Assembly: GCA_905147135.1 (NCBI GenBank)
Contig: LR990048.1
Location: 4,758,563 to 4,822,562 of the forward strand
Reading direction: 5' to 3'
Length of the DNA stretch: 64,000 nt
From: Blastobasis lacticolella
Taxonomy: Eukaryota; Arthropoda; Insecta; Lepidoptera; Blastobasidae
Shown: one piece after another, positions 11,523-22,079 of the stretch
Layout: each line of letters begins with the position of its first letter
Numbering within the stretch: the stretch's first letter is position 1
The notes under the pieces: generated by a model
Seen by the model: the letters and a program-made list of their open reading frames with translations, nothing else
Database searches by the model: none
Told to the model about the DNA's origin: nothing
Position numbers and translations under genes: made by a program

Positions 11523-12300
11523 GCATTTTAATATATTTAAAGCTCGAATCTTGTTTGTGATTTATATTATTTTAATAACCACAATAAGAAATAATTATTA
11601 ATACTATCCTCTTGGTGCTATTTTAATTTCACAGAAAACAAAAGTTGTTTTGTTTTTCTATATCCTTCAGATATGTTTGTCCTATATATCCTTCGTCCTT
11701 AGTATTAATGGAAAACAAACAACAAAATTAACTAAACCTCAAGTACCAATTACACCAATTATACATTGAAGTACATTACATGATAATGTGAAGTTTTTAC
11801 TAGGTATACTAATATTTTTCTTTGTGCTAACAGTAACAGCACAGTGGGTTTTATCTTCCTGTTTATAAAATAATTGGTCTATATCTAAAATCTCAACAGA
11901 GGTATGAACAGTTTCAGCTCAACAGTTTAAAAATTGTGCTTTGCAATGAGTATTGGAATATATTAGTCTTGAACAGGAATTGGAAAAGCGTATCATATTA
12001 CCAATTGGTAACCTATGTTCTCTTACTAATTCGACCTCGCTGAATCCAAAAATACCGATTACAAACCCCTGCAGTGTCCCTTGCTGTGGATTTTTTCCAG
12101 ATAGGGATATAATTGTTGAAAAAGAAATTAATTATTCTTAATAGGTTTTTCTATACTTAACTTTCTTCTCAATTTGTAGGAATGTGACCGCAGTTACGAG
12201 AAAGTAGTTTAAAGACATTTTAAAGCTTATGAATTTGAATTACCCCTTAGAAAACGACATTACTAATTTGTAATTGTGTGAAAAATCTCGAAATATAGTT
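11523..12300. other. Non-coding, nothing recognised
   Basis: AT-rich. A 62-codon frame at 11,953-12,141 has no recognisable domain and no start or splice support. Confidence 0.45.
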
Positions 12301-12304
12301 TACC

Positions 12305-15300
12305 GCGCAGGGGGTATCCTAACAAGGATCGTCCACTCTCCCGCATAGAGGAAAGAAAAAAACTACGTTAAACTACTGGTTCTACAGTGACACAAGCCAC
12401 CCCTACAAACAATCTGTTCTCGGTGGCAGATGGGTGACTTAACAGCAACGGACGAGCCTGCGACCCAACAGCGTAGATAGTTGGAGGCCCAAGTAGCTGG
12501 TTAGCCACCTGTAAAAGGCTGCCCCGCCATCTCACGAAAAATCCCAGATTGCTCTACCCTGCCGGTTGACGACCGAATGGGAGGGCCAGGTAGCCAATCT
12601 GGGGGGTTTCGGGCGTCTCCGCGGTCTCCGCGTCAGGCACCTTTCCGTGCGGCAATGGTGAGCAACGTAGCTGGTCGGCGGATAAACGTTAAACAGCGGC
12701 TGCACTCCCTCCCACTCAAAGTGCACCTCACTAACATCCAAGGCCTGCACTCAAATCTCAATGCAGTCCACCACCACCTCAAGACTGAAAAGCCGCAGCT
12801 GCTGTTCCTCACGCAGATTAGAAGTCCGGCTGACCGGCGTACCTCAGCTACCCAGGCCATGCTCTCAAGCACAAGTTCGTACCTCGTGCCGGAGTCTGTG
12901 TGTACGCTTGCGACGACATCTGCATTCGGCGTCTCAGATGTTTCGAAGGGTCTGGTTTGTCCATTTTGTTCCTGTTTTCCTGCGTTTATCGATCCCACAG
13001 CGGGGACCAGGAGACGACTCGTTTATGTGACCATCTCATTGAAGCGGCGGATGAAGCGAGGGAACGTTACCCCACGGCGCAGCTGGTCATCCTGGGGTAT
13101 TTCAATGCCCACCACCAAGAAGGCTTTTCCCATACCAGGCGGCCAATCATGCTGGGAGAGAGGAGCGTAAACTAGCTCTGTCGCTAGATCTCACCCAGCT
13201 AGTAAACTGCGCCACGAGGGTACTGGATGTCGACACCCAATCCGCCAATTGCTTAGACCTTCTGCTGACGTCTGATCCGGACAGGCACTCAGTATCGGTT
13301 TCCGCACCGCTGGATACATCCGACCACAGTCTGGTGAAGTCTGTATTCGTCTTTTCCCCACCCGAGCAAAGCCCATGCAACCCCCGACGGGTGTGGCGAT
13401 ACAAGTCAGCAGATTGGGATGAGATGCGTCAGTTTTTTTCATCCTATCCTTGGCGGGAGGCATGCTTCTCTTCGGGCGATCCGTCGAGTTGTGCTGAAGC
13501 CGTTACCGCGGTTATACGGCAGGGAATGGAATACTTTATTCCGTTTTCTGACGTAGCGATGAACGGCAAGTCTCGTCCATGGTTTAGTGCTGACTGCAGT
13601 CGCACTGAAGCAGGCGGCATACTCTACCTGGGCTGAGGCTCGAGCGCATATGTCTCCAGATACTCGCAAACTGAAGAAAGCCTTTAACGTCGCCGTCAAG
13701 TCTTGCAAAAGGACGCTACGCAGGGCTCGATTCGACTACATAAGTCGGATTGGCACCAAACTGGCCTCTTACCCTCCTGGGAGTAAGGCGTTTTGGTCTT
13801 TGGCAAAAGCGGTCAAATCCAATTTTAGTCAATCTTCGTTACCACCATTGCTGAAACCGGACGGGACACTGGCGCATGCTGCGGAGGAAAAAGTAAATTT
13901 ACTTGCTTCTCATTTCGCGGCGAATTCACGGTTGGATACTGCAGAAAAAACTCCACCTATCTCACCCCGCGCTGACTGCACTATGGCAGAGGTGCGTATA
14001 CATCAGAAAGAGATTTTAAAAATCTTGCGGTGTCTGGACGTGAAAAAGGCTAGTGTACCTGATGGTATACCAGCAATAGTCCTGCATAGTTGTGCCCCTG
14101 AGATCTCTCCCATTCTCACGCGCCTGTATCGCCTCTCACTAGAGACTGGAATTGTACCTAAGACATGGAAGCTTGCTAATGCAGCCCGTGCCCAAGAAGG
14201 GCAGCCGCGCAGACCCTGCCAACTACCGCCCTATTTCGGTCACCTCCATACTCTGTAAGGTTATGGAGCGTGCACTAAACAAAAAACTCCTTGCGCATCT
14301 TGAAGGTAACGATCTCCTGAGCGACCACCAGTACGGATTCCGCTGTGGTCGGGCGACTGGGGACCTTCTGGTGTATGCCACTCATATTTGGAGTGAGGCC
14401 ATTGAGAAGCATGGCGAAGCCCTTGCTGTGTCTCTTGATATCTCCAAGGCCTTTGACAGGGTTTGGCACGCAGCCCTTTTAAGCAAGCTTCCCTCATACG
14501 GTATTCCTGCTGGCTTTTGTACCTGGATGTCGGATTTTCTGAGTGAACGATCAATCCGTGTAGTTCTAGATGGTTATACGTCTGATCTGAAGGCTATCGA
14601 CGCGGGAGTTCCTCAGGGGTCGGTCCTGTCCGGGACTCTTTTCCTGCTGCATATTAACGATATGCTTGGACCCGGTATCTTTGGGTACGCAGACGACAGC
14701 ACAGTAACGGATATATCTGGCAGATGCAAAAGCCAACAGGGGCGATATTCGGTCTTGTCGAGAGGCCATGGTTGGTCGCTTGAACGAGGCTCTCAAGGCA
14801 GTGTCCGATTGGGGCGAAGCCAATGTAGTGTCGTTCAACGCCACCAAAACACAGGCGTGTTTGTTTTCCGCTAAACGCAGTCCATTCCATCTAGCTCCGA
14901 CTTTCCAGAGTGTGACTGTGGAAATTACCGACAACCTACAGCTCCTTAGTGTTGAGCTATCAACCAATTTCAACTTTGGACAGTACATCGAATCAAAAGC
15001 CAAGACTGCAGCTAAAAAACTTGGAATCCTCTCGAAGGTCAAGCGGTACTTCACTTCAAGACATTTGCTTCAGTTATATCAAGCACAAGTCCGATCTTGC
15101 ATGGAGTACTGCTACCACCTCTGGGATGGATCAGCCAAATACAAAAGCTTCGACAGCAGCTTCGTCGAGGTTAACAAGAGGCCACGCCAGAAGGGCTGCC
15201 CTTCCGAAGCCAGAGTCGTGGGTCCCCCGCCGCCGCAAATGTACCAGCCGAGCGTTTGACTACAGCCACCGGACACGTTGGGACCCGCTGGCAGCAGCCG

Positions 15301-16480
15301 CCTAAAGGCCCACTCATGCATGGAATTTATTCCTACATTGGACTCCACGTATTACGCTGCTTTGGACTCACACAGTGAAGTTCGCCCCCGTCGTAGCTAC
15401 GCCCAACTGGTATCAACCCCGAGCCCCGCGCGCCGAGTCACGCCACCGCAGATACCCACGCCCGCACAATCGCCGCCCATACAGGTCAATGCAGCGACCC
15501 GTCGTGGAGAATTAAAGTGGACCCACTACTTTGCGCAAATTAAGCCCTATTAGGCTATGCGCCTCACGCTAAGGCGTTCAAGATCGGCGTAAATTTCGCG
15601 CTGGTTGAGCAGTTCGTCAGCTACACTACTGAGGATGAACTGGTAGATAGATACCAAGGTTGATAAGAGGTTACTCCGCATCCCCCGCTGGAACTGGCTG
15701 CAGACTTACGTTATCCATAGACGTAACATCCTGGCAAAGACAGGTTGAGCGGGTGCCTTATCTTTGCTCAGCTAAAGCGCCTCACCCTAGAAGAGTTGGG
15801 GCGTCACGATCGAAGCCCGGCGTGGGCGCAAGGGGCCCCGTCACTACCACCACTGCAAGGACTTCGGGCACTCATCTGCGAACTGTTTTAGATCCCGCCG
15901 CGAGGCGAGGAGGAGGTACAAACTAATGCCACTACCGCTCTTCGGATGGGTAGTAGCCACGCCTCCCCCGCATGTACATCGCCCCCCGCAACCTACAAAC
16001 CATCGTGGAAGACCCAGCGCTCTAGCAGGTATCGTCATAATGCTGCAGCCGCCCGCCAACCCTGCCCCGACCCGCGACGCTGCCCCCATGAAACCGAGGC
16101 GCCGCCAAAGACGGCGTAACTGCGAGATGCTAGAGCACAGAACACAAAGAACATTATATACTGTATACTCTCTACCGAGAGGCTAGACACACGGTGGACA
16201 CTTCGACGCACGCAATACAATGAGCGCGATTGCGCCGAGGAGCCCATGGAAGAGGGAAGCAAGGAACGAGAAGTTCACATAACCAAGGCACAAGCCACGG
16301 AGCCACGCCCAAGGGATTCGAAAGACACCCAGACGCAGCCTAGAGTGAGCGCCGGTAAAACCGTAGCGCCTATCCCAACGGTCAGGTTGTGCCCTGGCTG
16401 AGAAGTCACTCCCTACCTACTGGAGAAAGGAGACCCAAAGAGAAGATTGTAGCTTACGGAGAGTGAGGTGAGGACTTACA
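12305..16480 (+). mobile_element. Degenerate non-LTR retrotransposon (Jockey/CR1 superfamily)
   Basis: The G+C-rich block stands out from its AT-rich flanks. It contains, in order, endonuclease, linker, reverse transcriptase and C-terminal parts of a LINE polyprotein in several frames, preceded by about 270 bp of G+C-rich leader and followed by about 1.2 kb with open but unrecognised Pro/Arg-rich frames. No terminal repeats are seen. The exact ends and target duplication could not be fixed, and the 15,300-16,480 part could belong to a second element. Confidence 0.65.
12640..15262 (+). pseudogene. Broken LINE polyprotein: endonuclease and reverse transcriptase
   Basis: The coding trace moves between frames at least four times. 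The endonuclease begins in 12,577-13,170 ('HLTNIQGLHSNLNAVHHHL') and shifts frame before its 'VILGYFNAHH' motif near 13,090, where the usual catalytic Asp of GDFN is Tyr. The linker and RT start lie at 13,334-14,258. The RT core at 14,152-14,874 has motif A 'LDISKAFDRVW', 'GVPQGSVLSGTLFLLHIND', and catalytic 'GYADDS' near 14,690. The C-terminal region ('HLLQLYQAQVRSCMEYCYHL') is in another frame at 14,768-15,259. Family motifs place it in the Jockey/CR1 group without RNase H; the exact clade is uncertain. It cannot make a working enzyme. Confidence 0.8.
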
Positions 16481-16811
16481 TACTATTATGATACTAGCTA
16501 ATAGATTTCATTACAAACTCATTACAAAAGGAGTCTCCACTTGTTGGCCAAATCTGCATGGGACATGGCCTCTTGGGCCACTCGGAGGTCTCACTTGTCT
16601 TTTTGCTATAGACAAAACGTCCTTCGATACGACAGCGGGAGTGGTATAGCTTGACCAGCGACAGAGGTGACCTGTCAATGGTGGCGCTAGTTCTACGTTT
16701 TATGTAGGAACACCGGAAGTAGTATAATCTGTCATCAAATTCATATGACGCTATAAAATGTCAGATGGACATATATAGGTTAATAACATCATGCCCGTCT
16801 TATACCTACCT

Positions 16812-17075
16812 AAGCGAGCGGCCACACAGAAAAGACGCACACACGTCGCGGACATGTCACAGACGGGACGCGGACGCGACTTACAACATACAGAGACAGA
16901 GAAGACAGGGCACGGACGCGGCGCCGTCGTGGACCAGTCAAGAGCGTAGGCAAGACAAGGACAGCAAGCGCTGCGGGCGAGGCCCGGCTCCCGCGCCCCG
17001 CCCGCAACCCCTGTCTCGCCCGCGGCGCGCCCGCGCCCCGTCCGATGTACCGATGTACCTATACAATTTCGACAA
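16812..17075 (+). mobile_element. GC-rich MITE, truncated copy
   Basis: This starts 'taagcgagcggccacacaga' and runs through 'gaccagtcaagagcgtaggc' and 'gacaaggacagcaagcgctg' blocks that recur in order at 28,926-29,347. It lacks the inverted right end of that copy. It is strikingly G+C-rich against AT-rich flanks; the 104-codon open frame inside is a by-product of base composition. Confidence 0.65.
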
Positions 17076-17079
17076 GTAA

Positions 17080-17473
17080 TTATATCAACGTGAGGGATAC
17101 CGCGAATAAGGTTGAGGGGGCTCGCTTGCGCTGGTATTTATTTATTTATTTAGGACAACCAACAAGACTTACACAAACAAAAGTTATAGCATCTTATATC
17201 TAAAAAGTGTTTAGTATACCTACCTATTAAGTCAATAAGTATCCAACTAAGCGTAAAACGAATTTCTACAATATAAAATAAAGCAATGAAAAAGAAATAT
17301 AATACGATCACAAAATAACGCCAAGCGGCGAATTGTGCTGTTTTTAACTGCTTTATTTTATATTACATTTACTAAGAGTATAAACCGTAACACACTCAAA
17401 CGAATCAATCGCAGCTAGGCGACTCTGCAGTATTATACTTAATAAAACTTGTCAAAACTATAGGTACACAACA
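17080..17473. other. Non-coding, LINE scrap at left edge
   Basis: About 17,100-17,140 has a fragment of the LINE C-terminal wording ('gaggggctcgcttgcgctgg') also seen in the arms at 49,090. The rest is AT-rich with nothing recognised. Confidence 0.35.
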
Positions 17474-17474
17474 G

Positions 17475-17725
17475 TAGCCGTATTCACAATGGCTCGGAAA
17501 TCGGATTCGGATACGGAATCGACAAAGGACCCCGCAAAAGTTCTTAGGAAAATGTGGTTTCAGTTAATTTTGATGAAATTTTCATATGTGATAGAGAGTA
17601 GAGTTTCCGTGGAATCTATCGGGATTCTAAATAACAGTTTTCGAATCGATCGACACGGATTCGCAGCTCATGAATTTCGTGTCGAATCGTTCGGAAACGG
17701 TTTCGAATCATTGTGAATACGGCTA
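17475..17725. mobile_element. 251-bp MITE, 'tagccgtattcacaatg' ends
   Basis: The left end 'tagccgtattcacaat' and the right end 'attgtgaatacggcta' are perfect inverted repeats. The interior repeats 'ttcggattcggatacggaat'-like and 'cgaatcgttcggaaacg' words, making much of it self-complementary. A CAG flanks each end (17,472-17,474 and 17,726-17,728), suggesting a 3-bp target duplication. The 75-codon open frame is incidental. Confidence 0.75.
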
Positions 17726-17749
17726 CAGAAATGCTTATTCACGCTGGTC

Positions 17750-18334
17750 AGCAGGTGTCACCCTGTTGGGCAAGGTACGTAATGTCCACACTCGTGGAAG
17801 TTACAAAGTCACACATATTCCCGAGAAAACTAGAGAACGCCGATCGCGATGGTGCTCCGTCACCCAAAAGACCACCATGGTGCAAGTAGCCCTATCTTTG
17901 CCAACGACGTCGCGCTGCCGCGAAAGACCTCAAACGCCACCTGGCTGACGGCGGTCCAACAGGAGCTGAAGGACAATATTATTGATGCCACTAATACTCA
18001 GAATAGAGGGAATTGGAGAAAGCAAACAAGGAGACCCGACCCCAGATAATAAATAATAAAATAATAAATAAATATTTATTGGAACAAAGACAATATACAT
18101 TAACCACTAGTCTACGGTAACAACAGCATTAGTTTTCACTGTGTCGCTGTCATTAAGACCCACCTCCGTTTCTCAAAGGCATCATCGTTCCAATTGACAC
18201 ATTAATAATACGCATATTTGCTTTACTTAATATAAAACAAACATTCTAATGGGAAAAGGCTTAGGGAAAGAAGAAAAATATTTACAAAAAATGCTAACCT
18301 ATTAAATTAATAATACGAGTAGAGAGCCAACATA
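17750..18334. other. Non-coding, nothing firmly recognised
   Basis: Contains a scrap with coding-like wording near 17,850-18,020 (possible LINE remnant) and an AT-rich 'aataataaataataaata' tail at 18,045-18,075, which may be the 3' end of a short retroelement. Confidence 0.3.
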
Positions 18335-18889
18335 GGGTACGTTCCACTTAACGCCCGCAACGATTGTAACACCCTCTGTATCGTTCCGCCTAAGGCCCGT
18401 GGTCGTCGCGAGCGATCGTACGACGACATAGATGACGTCACTGTTTGCGACCACATCGCGCCCACTTCGCCCACAAAATATTGATGGGTCTGAGTGGGCT
18501 TTCACCAAAATGTAGCGGGAATTCAAAAAACAACAATGGCGACGAAACAAATAACTTTATACAATCCTGAAACTAACATTGCAGTGGAAGTGATATTGTC
18601 AGAGGAGGATGCTAGACGTGCCGAAAATGGTAAGCACTCCTTTAATTTTATAGAATAAATAAAATTTTTAATCGAATAACTTTAGTTGGGGAAAAAATTA
18701 TATTTTTCTTAAACTAACCTCAAAATAAACTTTTTGTTGTTGTGTGAGGTCTTTTTGGAGACCAAGATCCTAATATTTATTGAAAAAAATGGAACAACTC
18801 ATCATATTTTCTAAATATCGATATAAATAATTATTTAAGATTTTGTTCCATTCAATTCCAATTGTTTCTTGCGATAGTTGTGTTCATGA

Positions 18890-21800
18890 TCATCATATCA
18901 GCCAGAAGACGCCCACTGCTGGGCATAGGCCTCCCCCAGAGATCTCCACAAAGACCGGTCCTGTGCTTTCCGCATCCAGCTGGTACCTGCGATCCTTACC
19001 AGGTCGTCGGTCCACCTTGTAGGAGGCCTACCCACGCTGCGTCTACCGGTACGTGGTCGCCACTCGAGAACTTTACTGCCCCATCGGCCATCTGTTCTTC
19101 GAGCTATGTGCCCTGCCCACTGCCACTTCAGTCTGGCAATCCTTAGAGCTATGTCGGTGACCTTGGTTCGCTTGCGGATCTCCTCATTTCTGACTCGATC
19201 GCGCAAAGAAACTCCGAGCATAGCTCTTTCCATTGCCCTTTGGGCAACAGTGAGCTTTCTTATAAGGCCCATAGTGAGTGGCCACGTTTCAGATCCGTAA
19301 GTCATCACTGGCAACACACATTGGTCAAAGACCTTCGTCTTGAGACACTGCGGTAATTGGGACGAAAATATGTGGCGTAGCTTCCCGAACGCTGCCCAAC
19401 CGAGTTGGATTCGTCGATTGACCTCTTTCTCGAAATTGGACCTACCAAGCCGGACTATTTGTCCTAGGTATGTATAGTCGTCAACAACTTCAAGTGGAGT
19501 GCCTCCAACTGTCACTGGAGTAGGCACAACATGGACATTCGACATAATTTTCGTCTTGTCCATGTTCATTTTAAGACCTACTTGTTGAGAGGCACTACAG
19601 AGGTCATCGAGCATTTTGCCCAAGTCTTCCAGGGTTTCAGCCATGACTACGATATCGTCAGCAAATCTGAGGTGCGTGAGGTACTCGCCGTTAATATTGA
19701 TGCCAAGTCCGTCCCAGTCCAGAAGCCTAAAGATATCCTCCAGTGCAGCGGTGAACAACTTCGGTGATATGACATCACCTTGTCTAACACCTCGCTGCAG
19801 CTGAATAGGTTCTGTGGTCTTGTCCTGGAGACGAACTGACATAGTGGCGTTTTCGTACAAACACTTCAGTGCTTCGATATATCGATAGTCAATTTGGCAC
19901 CGCTGTAGAGACTGGAGCACCGCCCAAGTTTCGATCGAATCAAAGGCTTTCTCATAGTCCACAAACGCCAAGCATAATGGCCGGTTATACTCTTCGGTCT
20001 TCTGTACAACCTGCCGCAGCGTATGTATGTGGTCTATGGTACTAAAACCTTTTCGGAATCCGGCTTGTTCGGGAGGCTGGAAGTCATCAAACCTGCGTGC
20101 GAGACGATTCGTAATGACTCTCGAAAACAGCTTATAGACATGGGTCAGCAGCGATATTGGTCTGAAGTTCTTCAAGAGAGCCTTATCACCTTTCTTGAAG
20201 AACAATATGACTATGCTTCTGTGCCATGCTTCCGGCGTTTTGCCCTCGAGGATGACGGAATTGAACAGCTTCTGAAGGGTCTTAAGCACAGGTTTGCCAC
20301 CAGCTTTCAGAAGCTCAGCCGTAATTCCATCATCACCCGGCGCCTTGTTGTTCTTAAGCTGTTTGAGAGCCATACTAATCTCGTACAGGCTGATGTCCGG
20401 GATATCTTCGGTGTAGTGTCGGGTCAACTTGGCTCTGGGGTCTTTTGCCATACTGGTAACAGGTGCCCGTGTTGTCGTGTATAACTGTCCATAGAACCTC
20501 TCGACTTCCCTCAAAACCTCGGACTTGGTCGAAACAACTCTGCCGTCATCCGTTTTCAGTCTCGTCAACTGGCTCTGTCCAATCGACAGATCTCTCGCAA
20601 AGACTTTAGAGCCTTTGTTCCGCTCGATCGCCGCCTCAATATTGGTAGTATTGAAGCGGCGTATGTCGCGAGTCAGAGACTTGGAGATCTGTCGATTAAG
20701 TCGCCTAAATTGAGAGACATCATCAGGGGATTGCAGAGTCATTCCGCGTCTTTCTTCGATGAGTTTGAGGGTATCGTCAGAGATTTTGTTTGTTCTGTTT
20801 GTACGGCAGGCCTTATAAAACTTTGAACCAACCGTATAGACAGTTTCCACGAACCTGTTATTATAGTCGTCCACGTCGACGCACTCTCCTAGGCACTCGA
20901 AGCGATTTTGTAATTCGAGTTGAAAGCTCTCGGGGTTTTGGATTTGGATGGGTATAGGCCGGAGCGTGGACCTCATCAATCTCGATCTTTCCAGCTGGGG
21001 ATTAATATTCAATGTGCCTCTTACCAAGCGGTGATCACTGCCAATTTTAACGCTATTGATCACCGAGACATCATTGAATATATGCCGTTTCGTAGATAGG
21101 ATGAAGTCAATCTCATTTTTTGTGACACCATCGGGACTAACCCACGTCCATCTGTGATGATCCGGCTTCCTGAAAAATGAGTTCATCATAAAGAGTCCCT
21201 CCTTCTCCATAAAGCCGGCCAGCATCTGGCCACGGGCGTTCCGACTTCCAATTCCAAATTGCCCCACTCTCAACTCGTCTCCGCCTCGTTTGCCCAGTTT
21301 CGCGTTGAAATCCCCCATGACAACGGTATAGTGTGTCTTGGAGGTATGCATGGCTGTAGAAATATCCTCATACATAGCCTCCACTTCATCGTCGGAGTGA
21401 GTCGAAGTCGGTGCGTAGACCTGTATGACCTTCAACGAATACCGCTTGGTAATTCTGAGTATAAGGTACGCTACCCTAGACGACACACTCTCGATTTTGA
21501 CTAAGTTGTTCACGAGGGATTTGTGGACGAGGAACCCGACACCACCTAGGGACAGTTGGTCGCCCTCCCGGAAGTAAAGCAGATTTCCGGACTTTAGGAT
21601 TATCGAGTCCTCCCCCTTTCTTCGGACTTCAGATAACCCTATAATATCCCAATTTAATCTGCTTACCACTTCCTCCAGTTCCACGAGCTTTTCGTCGGTC
21701 CGCAGTGTCTGGACATTGTATGTAGCCAGGGCCAGTGGTCGTGCTTTGTGGTAGCCTGGTCGCATCCGGTGATTCTTCGCACCCCCTGCCCCGCCGTTAC

Positions 21801-22079
21801 CGTGACCGCTACCATAGTCCGGAATAGCGGGGCCGCCGGGTACTGGGGGCCGTGGCCTGTGTGTGCTTGTCATCAGGGGGGGGGTTGCCATAATCGCCAC
21901 GCTTGGCAGGCGGGTTGGCGATCGCAGTGAAGTAGATGTAAATGTACCCGAAAGATGCTGCTGCCCATCTTTCGGGTTATTCCCTTAGTCGCCTCTTACG
22001 ACACCCATAGGAAGAGATAGGGTTGTGCTATTCTTTTAAGTGGCGGCACCACACACCACTGGCGGCACCACACACCACA
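18890..22079 (-). mobile_element. Full-length RTE-clade LINE with 11-bp target duplication
   Basis: The element is bounded by the perfect duplication tgtgttcatga at 18,879-18,889 and 22,080-22,090. On the minus strand the 5' end starts with two tandem copies of a 20-bp 'gtggtgtgtggtgccgcca' unit, then a leader of about 150 bp, one long ORF, and almost no 3' UTR: the stop is 9 bp from the end, and the terminal 'ctgatatgatga' is typical of moth RTE elements. The open ORF, intact ends and perfect duplication indicate a young copy. It sits in intron 1 of the Harbinger-like element, antisense to it. Confidence 0.9.
18898..21891 (-). CDS. RTE LINE polyprotein: endonuclease plus reverse transcriptase
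   Basis: Intact 997-codon ORF when started at the first true ATG (21,891); the open frame extends three codons upstream from a GTG. The N-terminal AP-like endonuclease (about residues 50-290) shows 'IIGLSEVRRKGE' (metal-binding Glu), 'VVMGDFNAKLGKRGGDE' and the terminal 'GSDHRLV'. The reverse transcriptase (about 500-780) shows 'FRPISLLTHVYKLFSRV', motif A 'FVDYEKAFDS', 'GVRQGDVISPKLF' and catalytic 'FADD' near residue 740. The C-terminus has the 'GRPPTRWTDDL' block of RTE elements. The protein would nick target DNA and copy its RNA there. In gene annotations this family is often mislabelled craniofacial development protein 2. All catalytic residues I can check are present. Confidence 0.92.
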   Translation of the reverse strand: MATPPLMTSTHRPRPPVPGGPAIPDYGSGHGNGGAGGAKNHRMRPGYHKARPLALATYNVQTLRTDEKLVELEEVVSRLNWDIIGLSEVRRKGEDSIILKSGNLLYFREGDQLSLGGVGFLVHKSLVNNLVKIESVSSRVAYLILRITKRYSLKVIQVYAPTSTHSDDEVEAMYEDISTAMHTSKTHYTVVMGDFNAKLGKRGGDELRVGQFGIGSRNARGQMLAGFMEKEGLFMMNSFFRKPDHHRWTWVSPDGVTKNEIDFILSTKRHIFNDVSVINSVKIGSDHRLVRGTLNINPQLERSRLMRSTLRPIPIQIQNPESFQLELQNRFECLGECVDVDDYNNRFVETVYTVGSKFYKACRTNRTNKISDDTLKLIEERRGMTLQSPDDVSQFRRLNRQISKSLTRDIRRFNTTNIEAAIERNKGSKVFARDLSIGQSQLTRLKTDDGRVVSTKSEVLREVERFYGQLYTTTRAPVTSMAKDPRAKLTRHYTEDIPDISLYEISMALKQLKNNKAPGDDGITAELLKAGGKPVLKTLQKLFNSVILEGKTPEAWHRSIVILFFKKGDKALLKNFRPISLLTHVYKLFSRVITNRLARRFDDFQPPEQAGFRKGFSTIDHIHTLRQVVQKTEEYNRPLCLAFVDYEKAFDSIETWAVLQSLQRCQIDYRYIEALKCLYENATMSVRLQDKTTEPIQLQRGVRQGDVISPKLFTAALEDIFRLLDWDGLGININGEYLTHLRFADDIVVMAETLEDLGKMLDDLCSASQQVGLKMNMDKTKIMSNVHVVPTPVTVGGTPLEVVDDYTYLGQIVRLGRSNFEKEVNRRIQLGWAAFGKLRHIFSSQLPQCLKTKVFDQCVLPVMTYGSETWPLTMGLIRKLTVAQRAMERAMLGVSLRDRVRNEEIRKRTKVTDIALRIARLKWQWAGHIARRTDGRWGSKVLEWRPRTGRRSVGRPPTRWTDDLVRIAGTSWMRKAQDRSLWRSLGEAYAQQWASSG

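Noticed and set aside
12532..15348. Minus-strand frames within the LINE
   Set aside because: These are shadows of the plus-strand EN/RT coding trace; none shows a motif.
15278..16262. Pro/Arg-rich open frames as a gag-like gene
   Set aside because: No zinc knuckle or other motif; frames on both strands are equally open in G+C-rich DNA. Kept only as part of the LINE block.
19106..21504. Plus-strand frames within the RTE ORF
   Set aside because: Antisense shadows of the 997-codon polyprotein.
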